Notes: generated from the letters alone by a model not told the origin. Shown: positions 29,020 to 38,877, counted from the stretch's first letter. The stretch: DNA of 50,956 nt from an uncultured Succinivibrionaceae bacterium (GCA_949286015.1 CASEBB010000055.1:1-50956); one strand, 5' to 3'. Numbers and translations are program-made.

Positions 29020-29979
29020 TTAGCTCTTCCACCGCCAGTGACGATGCACTTCCTTTTGCATGCGCTGGCCTAAGTAGCGCACGTACACTCTGATACGCTT
29101 TGGCTTAAAGCTATTGCCCACAATCACCAGTAACACACCCAACAGAATCAAGCCAATACCCAGCAAGAGGCTCATGGTGATCTGGTCATGGAAGATGATC
29201 ACGCTCAGCGCTACTGCGGTAACTGGCTCTAAGGCGCCTAAAATCGCTGTAGCTGTCGAGCCAATGTTTACCACTGCTACGTTCATGAGCTCAAGCGAGA
29301 TAATGGTCGGCACAATGCCCAGCAAGGCAATTAAGCCCCAAGCTTCCCACGAAGAAGGCAGCTGCAACGAGCTCGTTGGGCTTACAACCATAAAGACCGC
29401 CGTCAGCAGCACCGAGAAAATGATGAGGTAAAAGGTCAGCTTGTCATTGGAGATAAACAAATGGCTGCGGTTAATACCCACAATGTACAGGGCATACGTT
29501 ACCGCTGAAGCTACCGCTAAGGCCGTACCAATAGGCGAGAGGCCACCTGCCTCAGCTCCATGCAGTAAGAACACGCCCATAAAGCTCAACACAATCGCGG
29601 CAGCAATGCTCTTTTTGATCCTCTCGTGGTAGGCAAGAGCCATGATCAGTGCCGTAAAGATGGGGTAGAGGAAGAGAATGGTGGCGCTGATACCGGCATT
29701 CATGTACGAAAAAGAGATGAAGTACGTCAGCGTCGAGAGCGCAAAGAACAATCCAGGTATTGCCAGTACCTTAATGTCCTTCCATGGCAGGGTAAACTTC
29801 TCGCGCTTAATGAGGAGGATCACCGCCATGAGCACCATAGCCGCAAAATAGCGGTAAAAGAGCGCATTGGCAGCATCATAATGCAGGGCATAAAGGCCCA
29901 AAGCCAAAGCAGGACTACAGCCATAGCAGGCCGCTGAAATCATACCGGCCAATGATCCCGTAAGCTGCTTGCTTTTCAT
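29020..29979 (-). CDS. EamA/DMT-family transporter (10 transmembrane segments)
   Basis: A 319-residue inner-membrane protein of the drug/metabolite transporter superfamily with two EamA repeats. Each half shows the family pattern: MISAACYGCSPALA and RYFAAMVLM in the first, then ALAVASAVTYALYIVG and LGIVPTIISLELMNVAVVNIGSTATAILGALEPVTA in the second. The last block, ending near residue 265, is the classic EamA signature. A basic cytoplasmic tail of about 30 residues (KPKRIRVYVRYL) follows the last helix and is longer than usual. Such proteins export or exchange metabolites or amino acids; the substrate cannot be told here. The leader carries only a weak ribosome site (GAGAT). The gene stands alone on the minus strand. 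Confidence 0.88.
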   Translation of the reverse strand: MKSKQLTGSLAGMISAACYGCSPALALGLYALHYDAANALFYRYFAAMVLMAVILLIKREKFTLPWKDIKVLAIPGLFFALSTLTYFISFSYMNAGISATILFLYPIFTALIMALAYHERIKKSIAAAIVLSFMGVFLLHGAEAGGLSPIGTALAVASAVTYALYIVGINRSHLFISNDKLTFYLIIFSVLLTAVFMVVSPTSSLQLPSSWEAWGLIALLGIVPTIISLELMNVAVVNIGSTATAILGALEPVTAVALSVIIFHDQITMSLLLGIGLILLGVLLVIVGNSFKPKRIRVYVRYLGQRMQKEVHRHWRWKS

Positions 29980-30129
29980 ACCAAAGATCTCATCTCAAAG
30001 CACAAAGGGGAGAAGTTGTCAGGGACAAATCAGCGCCATTGTAGCGAATCCCACCGCTAAAACATGAGTGCCCAAAAAAGAGGCAGCAGTATCCACCGCC
30101 ATCTGCTCTCATCGGCTTACATAACAACA

Positions 30130-30162
30130 AAAAAGCCCCAGACCGGATGACCTGAGGCTTTG
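30130..30162 (-). terminator. Minus-strand intrinsic terminator
   Basis: Read on the minus strand, AAAGCCTCAG pairs with CTGGGGCTTT (one mismatch, + strand 30032-apart arms at 30132-30141 and 30152-30161), followed by TTTTGTTGTT. This is a good terminator for transcripts arriving from the right, probably from phoA. It also insulates the EamA gene. Confidence 0.7.
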
Positions 30163-30218
30163 CACTAATTCTGTTCACAAAATACGGTTGGGGCACAAGC
30201 TGCCCCACCGCACACGCT

Positions 30219-30410
30219 GTGTTTAACCATGGGCGTTAAGTTAGTGGTTCGCTTGGGGTAGTGAAAGAGGCATTTACAAGCCACTTAAATCGCGTTGGAA
30301 GGTGTTTCCAGTCTGGAAACACCTTCGACCGGCCTAAAAGCCACTTTAAGTGGCGCTGATGCTGATGTTTAAGCGCTTTTGCTTAACTTAACGCCCATGG
30401 TGTTTAACAC
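30219..30410. repeat. Large inverted-repeat element between phoA and EamA gene
   Basis: CCATGGGCGTTAAGTTA (30227-30243) is exactly inverted at 30384-30400, flanked by less perfect GTGTT/AACAC ends. Inside is a 14-bp perfect hairpin, GAAGGTGTTTCCAG (30298-30311) with CTGGAAACACCTTC (30313-30326), and a palindrome GCCACTTTAAGTGGC (30340-30354). It encodes no protein and has no flanking duplication that I can see. It may be a structured RNA, a protein-binding site or a decayed mobile element. Confidence 0.6.
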
Positions 30411-30513
30411 TGTATGGGCAGTGGTATGGGATGGAGCCCCACATCACCGCCGTAAACTTGAGGTAAGCCGTGTAGCGGCAGCGGCAGCTATTGCCGCAGT
30501 GCAGTGCTTGCCC

Positions 30514-30541
30514 TTACTTACTTACTTACTTACTTACTTAC
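30514..30541. repeat. TTAC tetranucleotide microsatellite (7 copies)
   Basis: Seven perfect TTAC copies in non-coding DNA about 135 bp beyond the 3' end of phoA. Tetranucleotide tracts in bacteria often mediate slipped-strand variation, but no gene reads through this one. Confidence 0.85.
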
Positions 30542-30674
30542 CTACCGCCACCATCTCACCTTGGGGTATAGGCGCGTGCAGCTTAGGCCACATCCGCTCT
30601 ACTCTGCTCTGCTCTACTTAAAGTAGCAGCCCCTTGAGGTAACAGTGGCGGTGCTAAACCATGTTGATCCTGAA

Positions 30675-32129
30675 CTACTTTAAGTTCAGGGTGTCCTTGA
30701 TGGTGAAGAAGATGTCGGTCTGGTCAGTTAAGCCCACCACACGTAAGGCACCAGGGCCATAAGCAGCCACGCGTAACTGCGTACCAGTGTGACCAGCATC
30801 GTCGATGTCTAAGGAGTTGCCGTAGTTGATCGACATTGGCGCCCCGTCAGCAGTGATCACCGCTTGGCTAAAGCCTGGGGTTTCAGCATCTGGGTAAACA
30901 ATCTGCGTAGCGTGAGCGTGGTCAGCTGTCACGATCACTAAGGTGTTGCCATCGCGCTTGGCGAAGTCTAAAGCCACCTGCACCGCCTCATCTAAGTCCA
31001 TGGTCTCACCGAATTGACCGCATGGATTAGAAGCGTGAGCCTGCTTATCGATAGAGGCACCCTCAACCTGTAAGAAGAAGCCCTTCTCATGGGTAGATAA
31101 GAGCTCGATTGCCTTAGAGGTCATTTGCGCTAAGGTTGGCACGTTCGCACCGCGCTCGGCGTTAACCTCGCACTTAACTGGTGGGTTCTTTAAGTTGCCA
31201 TTGAGCTCAGCTTGTGGCCCCTTTAAGCGGATTGGCATATTGCCTTCGGCAAATAAGCCTAAGACAGGCTGCTCTTGGTTTGCCTCGGTAATGGCGTTTA
31301 AGCCATTGAGGTCAGAAACCACCTGATAGCCACGGGCCTCAGCTTGGGCAAATAAGGTCATGCCCTTGTACTCACCGGCCTTAGCCACCTCATTAAAGGT
31401 CTTAGCACCGCCGCCTAAGGTCACATCAGGACGCACCTTGAGTAACTGCTCCGCAATGGAACCAGCACCGCCATTCTCTAAGGCGTTAGCTGGGCACTTT
31501 TCCGAGGTCACCTCTGGGCCGTAGCACTTTCTTTGGGTCACATGGGCAATCTGCGCTGCTGGAGTCGCATCTTCGATTTCCGCAGTCGAGACATCACCAG
31601 TAGCCAGACCGTTAGCCTTGGCCAGCTCTAACAGAGACTGATGTGGCTGCTCGTAGACATCCACACCGATAGCACCGTTGTAGCTCTTCACACCGGTCGA
31701 CCATGCCGTGGCGGAGGCGGCAGAGTCAGTGACATAATCTGGCTTCTTGGTGTCCTTGTCTAAGGAGTAGTGCGTGTATTGGCCAGTAAATGGTAAAGAG
31801 TCTATACCCTTGAAGTAGCCACCAGCACCGTGGGCAAAGTTACGGGCAGCGGTGATCTCGCTGTCGCCCATGCCATCACCGATGAGCAGGATGACGTTGC
31901 GCGCGTGCTTTTGCTTGGCTAAGTCTAAAACGTTGGCGTAGAGCTCGGTCTGATTGTCCTGAATACGGCGGGCACCGGCAAATTGCGTGATATCACCAGC
32001 GGCTTGGCGCACGTAGAGCTTGGAGTCATCAACGTTAGCTGTAGTGGTGTTGGACGAGCAAGCAGATAAGGAGGTAGCAGCAAGAGCTAAGGCCAGAGCC
32101 TGAGCCAGAAAAGACTTCTTCAACTTCAT
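30675..32129 (-). CDS. phoA: Alkaline phosphatase with a lipoprotein-type signal
   Basis: A 484-residue PhoA-family phosphomonoesterase that releases phosphate from organic esters outside the inner membrane. The active-site serine lies in DSAASATAW, identical to the E. coli enzyme. Metal ligands are visible: GDGMGDSE for the first Asp, [12 protein letters not shown] with the Mg-site Thr, [11 protein letters not shown] with Glu, Asp and His, TADHAHAT with Asp-His, and GHTGTQ with the last His. The N-terminus is MKLKK, a hydrophobic stretch and LSAC|SS, a good lipobox with Ser at +2, so it is probably anchored in the outer membrane, unlike soluble periplasmic E. coli PhoA. CTGAACT/AGTTCAG forms a hairpin across the stop codon. 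I found no Pho box upstream, and the ribosome site is weak. Confidence 0.95.
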   Translation of the reverse strand: MKLKKSFLAQALALALAATSLSACSSNTTTANVDDSKLYVRQAAGDITQFAGARRIQDNQTELYANVLDLAKQKHARNVILLIGDGMGDSEITAARNFAHGAGGYFKGIDSLPFTGQYTHYSLDKDTKKPDYVTDSAASATAWSTGVKSYNGAIGVDVYEQPHQSLLELAKANGLATGDVSTAEIEDATPAAQIAHVTQRKCYGPEVTSEKCPANALENGGAGSIAEQLLKVRPDVTLGGGAKTFNEVAKAGEYKGMTLFAQAEARGYQVVSDLNGLNAITEANQEQPVLGLFAEGNMPIRLKGPQAELNGNLKNPPVKCEVNAERGANVPTLAQMTSKAIELLSTHEKGFFLQVEGASIDKQAHASNPCGQFGETMDLDEAVQVALDFAKRDGNTLVIVTADHAHATQIVYPDAETPGFSQAVITADGAPMSINYGNSLDIDDAGHTGTQLRVAAYGPGALRVVGLTDQTDIFFTIKDTLNLK

Positions 32130-33043
32130 CGTAGTAACAATCTCAAGGCAAGGTAAGCGTCACCGAACGACTATCGCAACAGGCCAAAACTCTCAATGGC
32201 GGCAGCTTACATTGCTCACGCCGTTTGGTCTCAGCAGACTCAATGCACTCATGGGTGGTACCAGCATCAAGCCAAAGAAAAGACACCTACATTGCAAAAC
32301 CAACCTGCGCCTTCAGCGCCCGCAAACAAGCAAGGAAAATCGCGGACAAAACCATACCCTCAGCTCTACACTCAGGGCTCTACCCTAATGGGGCATCATG
32401 CTGGAGTGCGCGCAGCTGTATATGACTCTATGGCCACAGCACTAAAAGGCCGCTGTGCCACGAGTATGTCGTTCATGTCGTTGAGCGCTATCTTAGGCAG
32501 GATTTGTTAAAGGCAAAAGCTGCGGCTGTTAAACGCCAGTTAAAAAGTTCCCCATTTTTGTTAAGCCGGATTTAGCAATCTGTAGCGGCCAAAGCCCAGA
32601 GCGGAGAAGAAGAAGAAGAAGAAGAAGAGAGCAGAGCTGCACAAGCAGCAACAGCATGAACTGGAGCAGCAGCAAAGAGCGGCTATAAGGGCAGCTCCAG
32701 CTAAAGGGACATGGCACATGACGCATAGCACGTGGCATCTCTCACTTTCCACCTCATACTCGCGCTCCTCAGGTAGGACGATACCCCAAAGAGCGAGCAC
32801 ACCTATCCTCAAGGAGGTATGCAGATGCGCACCCCCAGCTTGCAGGCGGTATAGCAGCTTTCACCTTTACCACCACGAGTGCTTTGCTACTAGCGGTGGT
32901 TTAAAGTTCGTCGGGTATGCAGCCAACTCTCTCTATCTTTAGCGCCCTGCATGTCTCTGCACCACAGCTCTGCACAGTACACAGCGTGCCGCTGCTTTTC
33001 TACGTCGCCGCCACCACCAACACCAACAACGAGCGACTGACTT
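32130..33043. other. Non-coding gap upstream of phoA
   Basis: No gene recognised. It contains a GAA microsatellite (32606-32626). The many short open frames are compositionally poor, for example runs of Phe, Cys or Leu created by the GAA tract. The phoA promoter should lie in the first 200 bp, but no convincing boxes were found. Confidence 0.4.
32606..32626. repeat. GAA trinucleotide microsatellite (7 copies)
   Basis: Seven perfect GAA copies followed by GAGAGA in non-coding DNA between the divergent phoA and MFS genes. Confidence 0.85.
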
Positions 33044-33168
33044 CATAGATGACGGGCTTGAGGGTAATCATGGTGCACCTGCCTAAGTTAGGCTTAGACT
33101 CACCTTCCCCTTCATCTCGAGGATGTGTATTTGCCAGCCCGCATCCCATCTCCGTCATTTATGAGAGC
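33044..33168. repeat. CTCGAG hairpin element, copy 2
   Basis: CATAGATGACGG (33044-33055) pairs with CCGTCATTTATG (33152-33163) with one wobble. Inside are GCCTA/TAGGC and CATC-TCGAG-GATG hairpins. The part 33086-33168 matches 8563-8665 in order and content (TAGGCTTAG, TTCATCTCGAG, CCGTCA, TTATGAGAG). The shared ends without shared coding potential point to a dispersed structured repeat. Confidence 0.5.
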
Positions 33169-33411
33169 ACACATTTACACCACCACCTGACCACTGCCCA
33201 CTTATCTCCAGCAGCCACCAACATGACATCTCTGCCCACAGCCCTATTAAGCAGCACCCCACCGCTTACGGCGTTTCCTTCACTGTAAGACGCCCCTGTG
33301 CCGTTGCGGCATAGCAGGAGCTGCCCCAGCAGGCAAAAATCGCCAGCAACGCCCTGCCCTGTGAGGCACTGCAAAATTTTCTCACTGCCAAGTTTCCCGC
33401 GTCTTGGTTTT

Positions 33412-33420
33412 TGCTATACT
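33412..33420 (+). promoter_or_regulatory. Extended -10 promoter for the MFS gene
   Basis: TGC-TATACT has the TGn extended -10 form at 33412-33420. No good -35 box is present, as is common with extended -10 promoters. The predicted start near 33427 would give a leader of about 165 bases. The leader contains a 9-bp hairpin, GAAGCTACG (33455-33463) with CGTGGCTTC (33473-33481, one wobble). Confidence 0.45.
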
Positions 33421-33592
33421 GATGGCTTGATCTTGTCTTCATGCAAATCAGACTGAAGCTACGCTCTATCCACGTGGCTTCGCGGCCGTCGCTTGCACCA
33501 TCTTTATTCCGGCCAAGTCTAGAGGTAGCACACTTTCTTTTTCGGATCACAGTGAGGCTACGTTCCGCAGGATAGATTTGAGGAATGGTGTC

Positions 33593-35077
33593 ATGGCTAA
33601 CAAGCAACAACACCAGACTCGTGGCATTTCTGCATCTTCGCAAGCAACTCCTACCCCACAAAGCAATCCTTCCCCAGAAAACACCGCAACAGAAGCACCT
33701 ACAGCAACCTCTGGCGTCACAGCCAACAAGTCTGTGCCGTCGACAGCTGAGCTGCGCCATGCCTATTACCCAAAGTGGATGCGCTCCAATCGCGTGGGCT
33801 TTTTGGCCGCTGGCTTTGCTATCGCGGCATGGGCTCCGATCATCCCTTTTATCAAAGAGCGTTTCATCTTAGACGAGCATGGCTTAGGTCTGCTACTCTT
33901 ATGTGTGGGCGCAGGCTCGCTCTTTTCCTCGCCTCTGGCGGGTTTCCTTACCTCGCGTTTAGGCTGCAAGATCCCTATCTTTGGTGCCACCATTACATGG
34001 GCCTGCTGCATCGGCCTGATTAGTGTGGTCAACAACATCTACCTCATGGCTGCCACGCTGTTTGTCTTTGGTATGTCAGCGGTGATCTTAGAGGTAACCT
34101 CTAATATCAATGGTGCCATGATTGAGCAGCTCACGGGCAAAACCGTGATGAGTGGCTTACATGCCCTCTACAGCTTAGGTGGTCTTACCGGCTCCTTTGG
34201 TGTGACCTTTATCTTAGGTGCACAAGCAGGCGTTGTCTTCGCAGCCAGCGCAGCGGCGCTCTTTATGTTGAGCATTGTGCTCATTGGTGGCCGCTACCTC
34301 TTTAACCGTGCACAATTAAACGCAGAGGAGCATGGTCAGGCCGCATACAGTAGTGCAGCCTCTGAAGCTACTGCAGCGCCCGCCCCACAAGATACCGCTA
34401 CTGACGTAGCTACAGATGCAGACGCAAAGCAGCAACTGCATCAGGCGCAAAAGCAACAGCTGAAAAAGGAAATTGGGCAAACACAGCGTGAGCTGCCGGA
34501 AAAAATCCTGCAAAAGCGCTATGTGCTGCATCCAATCATCCTCATGATCTCCTTTATGCTCTGTGTGCTCTATCTTACTGAGGGCGCGATGCTCGATTGG
34601 TCGGGTGTCTTCCTCTATGAAGAGCGCGGCATCGACTTAGAAAAGGCAGGTTATGGCTATGCGGCCTTTGCCGTCATGATGACCACCTTCCGCTTCTTAG
34701 GCGATCGCTTAGTAGGCATTATTGGCAGACGCCATCTCATTGTGCTTGGCACCATTACCATCTGCTGTGGCTTTATCTTGTCGGCATTAGTTGACCACCT
34801 CTCCACCAACTTAATCTGCTTTGCCCTCATCGGTATAGGCTCCAGCAATGTGATTCCACAGCTGGTCTCATATGTGGCCAAGATTAAAGACGTGCCGATG
34901 CACATCTCCGTGACGTTGGTCAATTCCTTTGGCTTTACGGGAGTATTAGTGGGCCCAGCTATCATTGGCTTTGTGGCACATCGTATTACTCTGCCTTGGA
35001 CTTTCGTGGTATTAGGCGTGCTGGTGCTCACAGTGACGTTCTTGAGCTTTAGATATTTGCGCGCATCGCGCCCATAG
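33593..35077 (+). CDS. MFS transporter, YbjJ-like
   Basis: A 494-residue inner-membrane protein of the major facilitator superfamily with two six-helix halves. ATG at 33593 has AGGA (33581-33584) eight bases before it. The first 60 residues are a disordered Gln/Thr/Pro/Ser-rich extension not typical of the family. The core resembles E. coli YbjJ: NGAMIEQLTGKTVMSGLHALYSLGGLTGSFG, split by its own helix break, then after the central loop TEGAMLDWSGVFL, and FRFLGDRLVG as the cytoplasmic 8-9 loop motif. The central loop (about residues 250-305) is Ala/Gln/Lys-rich and long. The substrate is unknown. It stands alone; its leader carries a hairpin. Confidence 0.85.
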   Translation: MANKQQHQTRGISASSQATPTPQSNPSPENTATEAPTATSGVTANKSVPSTAELRHAYYPKWMRSNRVGFLAAGFAIAAWAPIIPFIKERFILDEHGLGLLLLCVGAGSLFSSPLAGFLTSRLGCKIPIFGATITWACCIGLISVVNNIYLMAATLFVFGMSAVILEVTSNINGAMIEQLTGKTVMSGLHALYSLGGLTGSFGVTFILGAQAGVVFAASAAALFMLSIVLIGGRYLFNRAQLNAEEHGQAAYSSAASEATAAPAPQDTATDVATDADAKQQLHQAQKQQLKKEIGQTQRELPEKILQKRYVLHPIILMISFMLCVLYLTEGAMLDWSGVFLYEERGIDLEKAGYGYAAFAVMMTTFRFLGDRLVGIIGRRHLIVLGTITICCGFILSALVDHLSTNLICFALIGIGSSNVIPQLVSYVAKIKDVPMHISVTLVNSFGFTGVLVGPAIIGFVAHRITLPWTFVVLGVLVLTVTFLSFRYLRASRP

Positions 35078-36191
35078 CATAGTGAGGGATGAAGTCCCAG
35101 AGAGAAACGCGTCGTGGTAAGAACGTCCGTAGTGTGTACGCTGAGAGCAAAAAGTGAAAAGTGCGACGACAGCGCTCTGCTACCTATGGGGTAAAAGAGC
35201 GTTGCCCGCAGCGAGCAGTGAAGCTGCTTCACGCAACAAAGAGAGCGTAACCCCTGCCTCCCTGTTTTAGAGGATGCCATGGGGTGAAGCACTGCCTGTA
35301 GGCATCTGGGTTATCGGCCATACGCAGCACAGCGCACGTAGTGTCTCTTGATCATTGCACCTCGAGCTTGAAGCTCACTCCTGTATGCCGCTTTAAGCCT
35401 TGGATGTGCTTAGCCCCAGCAAGCAAGCTCTGCTGTAAGCAGAAACCAAAGAGCTCACGCCTTGTCACGCTTCCCCGCTCAAGCTGTGGCCATGCATAGC
35501 CACGCTTACGTTACGTCATATGTTTTTTGCTACCAGACAGCTTCACCCTAGCTGCCGCTAAGCTTAAGCGCAGCACTATAGAGCCCAGCCGATTGCTTAC
35601 ACCTGCTCACTTTTATCATTTTGCGCCTGTGAGCTGCTAGCCAGCGTGATTTCAGGCCAAGACCTTAGGGTTACTGTGTTCTGCGTCCACCTCTTGTCCG
35701 AGCATGTCTGCCAAGGCAAGAGAGAGTGTGAGGCGTCATCATGCCCCTGATGGGGCCCTACTTGGTGGGCAACTACCTTGAGCTTACGGTGTGCTCTCAT
35801 GCTCCTGCTTGAGGGGAGCTGCGCAAACCAAGTACTGTGCACCTACCAAGTGCTGTGTATAGAGGGCAGTAGGCACCACCACCTTACTCTGACTGCCCCC
35901 AGTGGCACCACTGACAGAGTAGCGGCGGCTTCTTGCACACTGTCCTTTACTGTTCTGCGCACACACTTACTACCGCTTTCGAGGCTACCTGACGCCTTTT
36001 GACGTCACCTCTGGCGGCATTCCCGACGTCACTTCCACGCGCGCATCGCTTCGCTTATTCTTCTACTGTGGCGCAAGTAGCTGTGGCAACAGCCGCAACA
36101 GCAACAGCAAAAGCAAAAGCTCAAGCTCAAGCTCAAACCCACCCCACACTATGATCGTTACTGGCAGGATGATGAGGTGGATGCTTTGCTC
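35078..36191. other. Non-coding gap of 1.1 kb
   Basis: No gene recognised. It includes a GCCCC/GGGGC hairpin (35743-35756), a near-duplicate ACCAAGTACTGTG and ACCAAGTGCTGTG around 35829-35861, and a short hexanucleotide repeat GCTCAA x3 (36119-36136) preceded by a CAACAG/CAAAAG-rich run. Open frames across it have no family resemblance. Confidence 0.4.
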
Positions 36192-36734
36192 TTAGTGCTG
36201 CTCTGCCGCGTGTGGTGGCATATGCCCCTGCCCCAAAGCCTCTCCATTCACCTTCATCGCTAAAGCACTGACCTTAAGCGCAAAGGCCTGCGTTGCCGCC
36301 AGCTTTGGCCGCATCTTTTCTTTGAGCGCCTCACGCTCAATGGGAGCCTTGTAATAAGCCATCATGTCTGCAAGCAAATCCAGCGCTGCCTCCCCCTCGA
36401 CAAAGAGCACCTCACCCTCACCACAGATGCTGGCAAAGTGATTGGTGCTGCGGCAATCTGGGTAGATAAGCGTGTTAGTGCGCAGCGTAATGGTAAAGGC
36501 ACAGTGAGGGTCACGCTTAAGCAGCGTAAACTTGCGGCCCACCTTAGCGCCATGGAAGAGCAGATAGAGCTCGTCGTCGCGTACCACGGGCGCATAGTTA
36601 ACAGTGACGGCATAAGGGTAAGGTTCGTCCTTTATGGCCAGAGTCATTTCTTGGGCGGTGTTAAGCGCTTGTAGGACTTGCTCGACTGAAGTCACAGCAC
36701 GCAGCGCTTTGCGCATGGGGATAAATGAAAACAT
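36192..36734 (-). CDS. Pyridoxamine 5'-phosphate oxidase-like flavin protein (NimA-like)
   Basis: A 180-residue FMN-binding split-barrel protein of the Pyridox_ox_2 group, which includes 5-nitroimidazole-resistance proteins (Nim) and many uncharacterised cytoplasmic flavoproteins. Visible signs are MRKALRAV near the start, YPYAVTVNYAP (residues 38-48), LYLLFHGAKVGRKFTLLKRDP (near 57-76, interrupted by no gap) and the later YRSTN-type segment DCRSTNHFASICGEGEV, where Arg-Ser and the Gly-rich turn are typical flavin-site residues. The C-terminus contains a predicted helix and a short His-rich tail. AGGAG precedes the ATG. Upstream, CATGCTC/GAGCATG forms a near-perfect palindrome (36795-36810) that could be an operator. 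True nitroimidazole reduction cannot be inferred from family membership. Confidence 0.85.
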   Translation of the reverse strand: MFSFIPMRKALRAVTSVEQVLQALNTAQEMTLAIKDEPYPYAVTVNYAPVVRDDELYLLFHGAKVGRKFTLLKRDPHCAFTITLRTNTLIYPDCRSTNHFASICGEGEVLFVEGEAALDLLADMMAYYKAPIEREALKEKMRPKLAATQAFALKVSALAMKVNGEALGQGHMPPHAAEQH

Positions 36735-37261
36735 GATGGCTCCTCTTCTTTGCTATGCAGGGCAGCGCTTGCTCAAGCTAATGCTCGTAAAGCTCATGCT
36801 CACGAGCATGATCATGCTATCGCACACACTGCTACATGCATGGTAAGTAGCATATGAGCGCAGTGCAAGCCTCATCCCTGCACATTCCTTGTCAGGGTGA
36901 AAGCAGGTCACAGAGGGTAGTGTCACTGCTTAGTAGGAAGTGAGGAATACAAGGTTGAGTGCTGGTACTTGCCACACCTCGAGATAAATGGTGCAGGCAA
37001 GCCTGAGCCCAGCTTAAGATTCTTCAGGTTGGACACACATGGGCCTAAATCCGTCATCTCTTAAGTCAGTCGTGCCTTACCCGCGCCAGACCACACTACC
37101 TGCTACAGCCCCAAATCCCAGCCTTCAGAGATCAGTGCCACCCTGATATTTTTGCGCCTGCACACACTCTTTTGCATCTCAGGCTATCATCACTTGGCGG
37201 AAACAGCTACAATAGAACCATCTTCGTGAAGCGGAAGATTTTCCTATCCCTCTCTATTCTC
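36735..37261. other. Divergent promoter region between flavin protein and GNAT genes
   Basis: About 0.53 kb without a gene. It holds the palindrome CATGCTC-AC-GAGCATG (36795-36810) near the flavin-protein start and a good -10-like TACAAT at 37208-37213, which would give a leader of about 55 bases for the acetyltransferase gene. The stretch AATCCGTCA at about 37049 resembles part of the CTCGAG hairpin elements, and CTCGAGATAA at 36974 resembles the SD-box element, but no full copy is present. Confidence 0.4.
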
Positions 37262-37275
37262 AGGGGAACGCTCTT

Positions 37276-37905
37276 ATGGTATTTGAACTTAAGCCTTATA
37301 CCACCGAATTCAACGAGCAGATCAATGATCTGGTCTACCATACTGTGCACACCATCTGTGGGCAATTCTACACACCGGAACAATGTGAGGCTTGGGCACC
37401 AAAGAGCACCAATAAGGCTGTCTGGACGGATCGTCTCGAAGACAACTACTCCATTATGGCTTTACTCAAGAAAAAGCCAACCTCCCACACCTACGTCTTA
37501 GTCTGCGGCTTTGCCTCGATTAGCGCAGAGGTGCCGGTGTATTTGCAGGGCTTTGTTGAGGACTTGCTGGGCTTCCCTCGTGCCGAGGTGCCTAACCCTG
37601 AGCACTTAAGCTTAGTGTGCAACTTAACCTACCTCTACGTAGGCTACTTCTGCCAGCGCGTGGGTGTCGGCTCCTTAATGCTGACTGAGCTTGAGGAGCA
37701 TGCGGCCAAAGAGGGCGTGCGTGCTTTTATCACGGCGGTACCATCAGTAGCTTTAGAGTTCTTTTCTGCGCAGGGCTACCATAAGCTGCAAGCGTCCCCT
37801 ATCGAGGCCTTAAGCCAAAACATTCCGCACTACGTTATGGGTAAGATCCTCCCGCCACCACCTCCAGAGAAGGTCAAGCGTTCGCGCTATCGCGACCAAT
37901 ACTAA
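37276..37905 (+). CDS. GNAT-family N-acetyltransferase
   Basis: A 209-residue cytoplasmic acetyl-CoA-dependent acyltransferase. The start ATG has AGGGGA eight bases upstream. The acetyl-CoA pyrophosphate loop is visible as CQRVGVGSLML (about residues 136-146), preceded by a beta-strand LTYLYVGYF and followed by an amphipathic helix, as expected for motif A. The C-terminal motif B is AFITAVPSVALEFFSAQGYHK, with FF-x-x-x-GY typical of the family, though VPSVA replaces the more usual N-x-x-A. An insertion of about 20 residues (VPVYLQGFVEDLLGFPRAEV) separates strands beta3 and beta4. The N-terminus resembles YafP-like enzymes. The substrate cannot be predicted. A hairpin after the stop probably terminates it. 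Confidence 0.82.
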   Translation: MVFELKPYTTEFNEQINDLVYHTVHTICGQFYTPEQCEAWAPKSTNKAVWTDRLEDNYSIMALLKKKPTSHTYVLVCGFASISAEVPVYLQGFVEDLLGFPRAEVPNPEHLSLVCNLTYLYVGYFCQRVGVGSLMLTELEEHAAKEGVRAFITAVPSVALEFFSAQGYHKLQASPIEALSQNIPHYVMGKILPPPPPEKVKRSRYRDQY

Positions 37906-37939
37906 GAGCCCAGCCCGAGCCTGAACCAAGTAGGGCTCT
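37905..37939 (+). terminator. Hairpin after the GNAT gene
   Basis: AGAGCCC (37905-37911) pairs perfectly with GGGCTCT (37933-37939), starting at the last base of the stop codon. A T-run is lacking. Confidence 0.45.
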
Positions 37940-38877
37940 GCTGTCCCTCTTAATAGGGCTTAAGCTCGCGTTGCTGCGCCGTGCAAGGCGCAGCTGAGCG
38001 CTCTTGCACAATGCCCCGCCTCTCACATCTCTGCCACACTACTTTCATCCCTCTCGTCGCCTCCATCTCTTCTCTCCCTTACTCCTTTAGATCCCTCCAC
38101 GACCGACCTCTTGCTACCACCTCGCTACAGTCTTTAAGCGGCTTACCGCTATAACGTGGTTTTGCCCCACGGCCCTTTAGCCACACAAAGTCAGCCCCTA
38201 AGCTGCTAAGCTGCAAAGACAAACAAGGTGTTACCCTTACAGCCTTTGCGCCGTCCACCTGATGTTTATCAGCAGCTGAGGGCGTTAGCTTACACAGCCA
38301 CTGCTCTGCTGTCTCTTGCTGTGCTCAGATTCACCACCGCTGCAACGCACTTACTGCTGGCCTAAAGCTCCCCACACCCTAAACCGCTATAGCAGGCAGA
38401 CTTCTTGGCTGCTACCTGTGTTGAAGGTGTCAGAGGCTGCCCGCGCCTCCTCTGTGGTGCTAACCCATTGTGGGGCAGGTCTCCCCCAAAACGGCCACTA
38501 CCCCGCTTTTGCGAGAATTTCCTCACAAAAGAGAGCACAGCTCTGCAACTAAAGATAACATTCCCCATTTTTCGCACTACAATTAAGACACATCAAGACA
38601 ATCTCCTCATAGCCTCGCGGCCATCCCCCTACTTAGGCAGGTAGTAGCGCTTCAGCTGTGTGTTTTGTCCAGATAGCCCTTAAGCCCCAGCGCTTAAGAG
38701 TGAACACGATGCCTGTGCTCAAGACAGCGTCACTGTTCTTACCTTGCGCGGCTAGAGCTGCCTACTCTAGCAAGCTGCTGTTGTGATCTCTAACCACTAA
38801 CCTAAGATAGCCTCTCTTCAGGCTATTGTTTCGTCTCTGCAAAAGGCGGCGCTCTGGAATGCACCCCATGACGCCGA
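37940..38877. other. Non-coding gap of 0.9 kb
   Basis: No gene, RNA or large repeat recognised. Pyrimidine-rich stretches near 38030-38110 and scattered short open frames are the only features. The promoter of the Sel1-like gene should lie in the last 200 bp but was not identified. Confidence 0.35.

Noticed and set aside
32130..32400. Pho box upstream of phoA
   Set aside because: No tandem CTGTCAT-like repeats on the minus strand in the first 250 bases.
32529..32812. Minus-strand frames with runs of Phe, Cys and Leu
   Set aside because: Created by the GAA tract and neighbouring GCAGCA sequence; no plausible protein.
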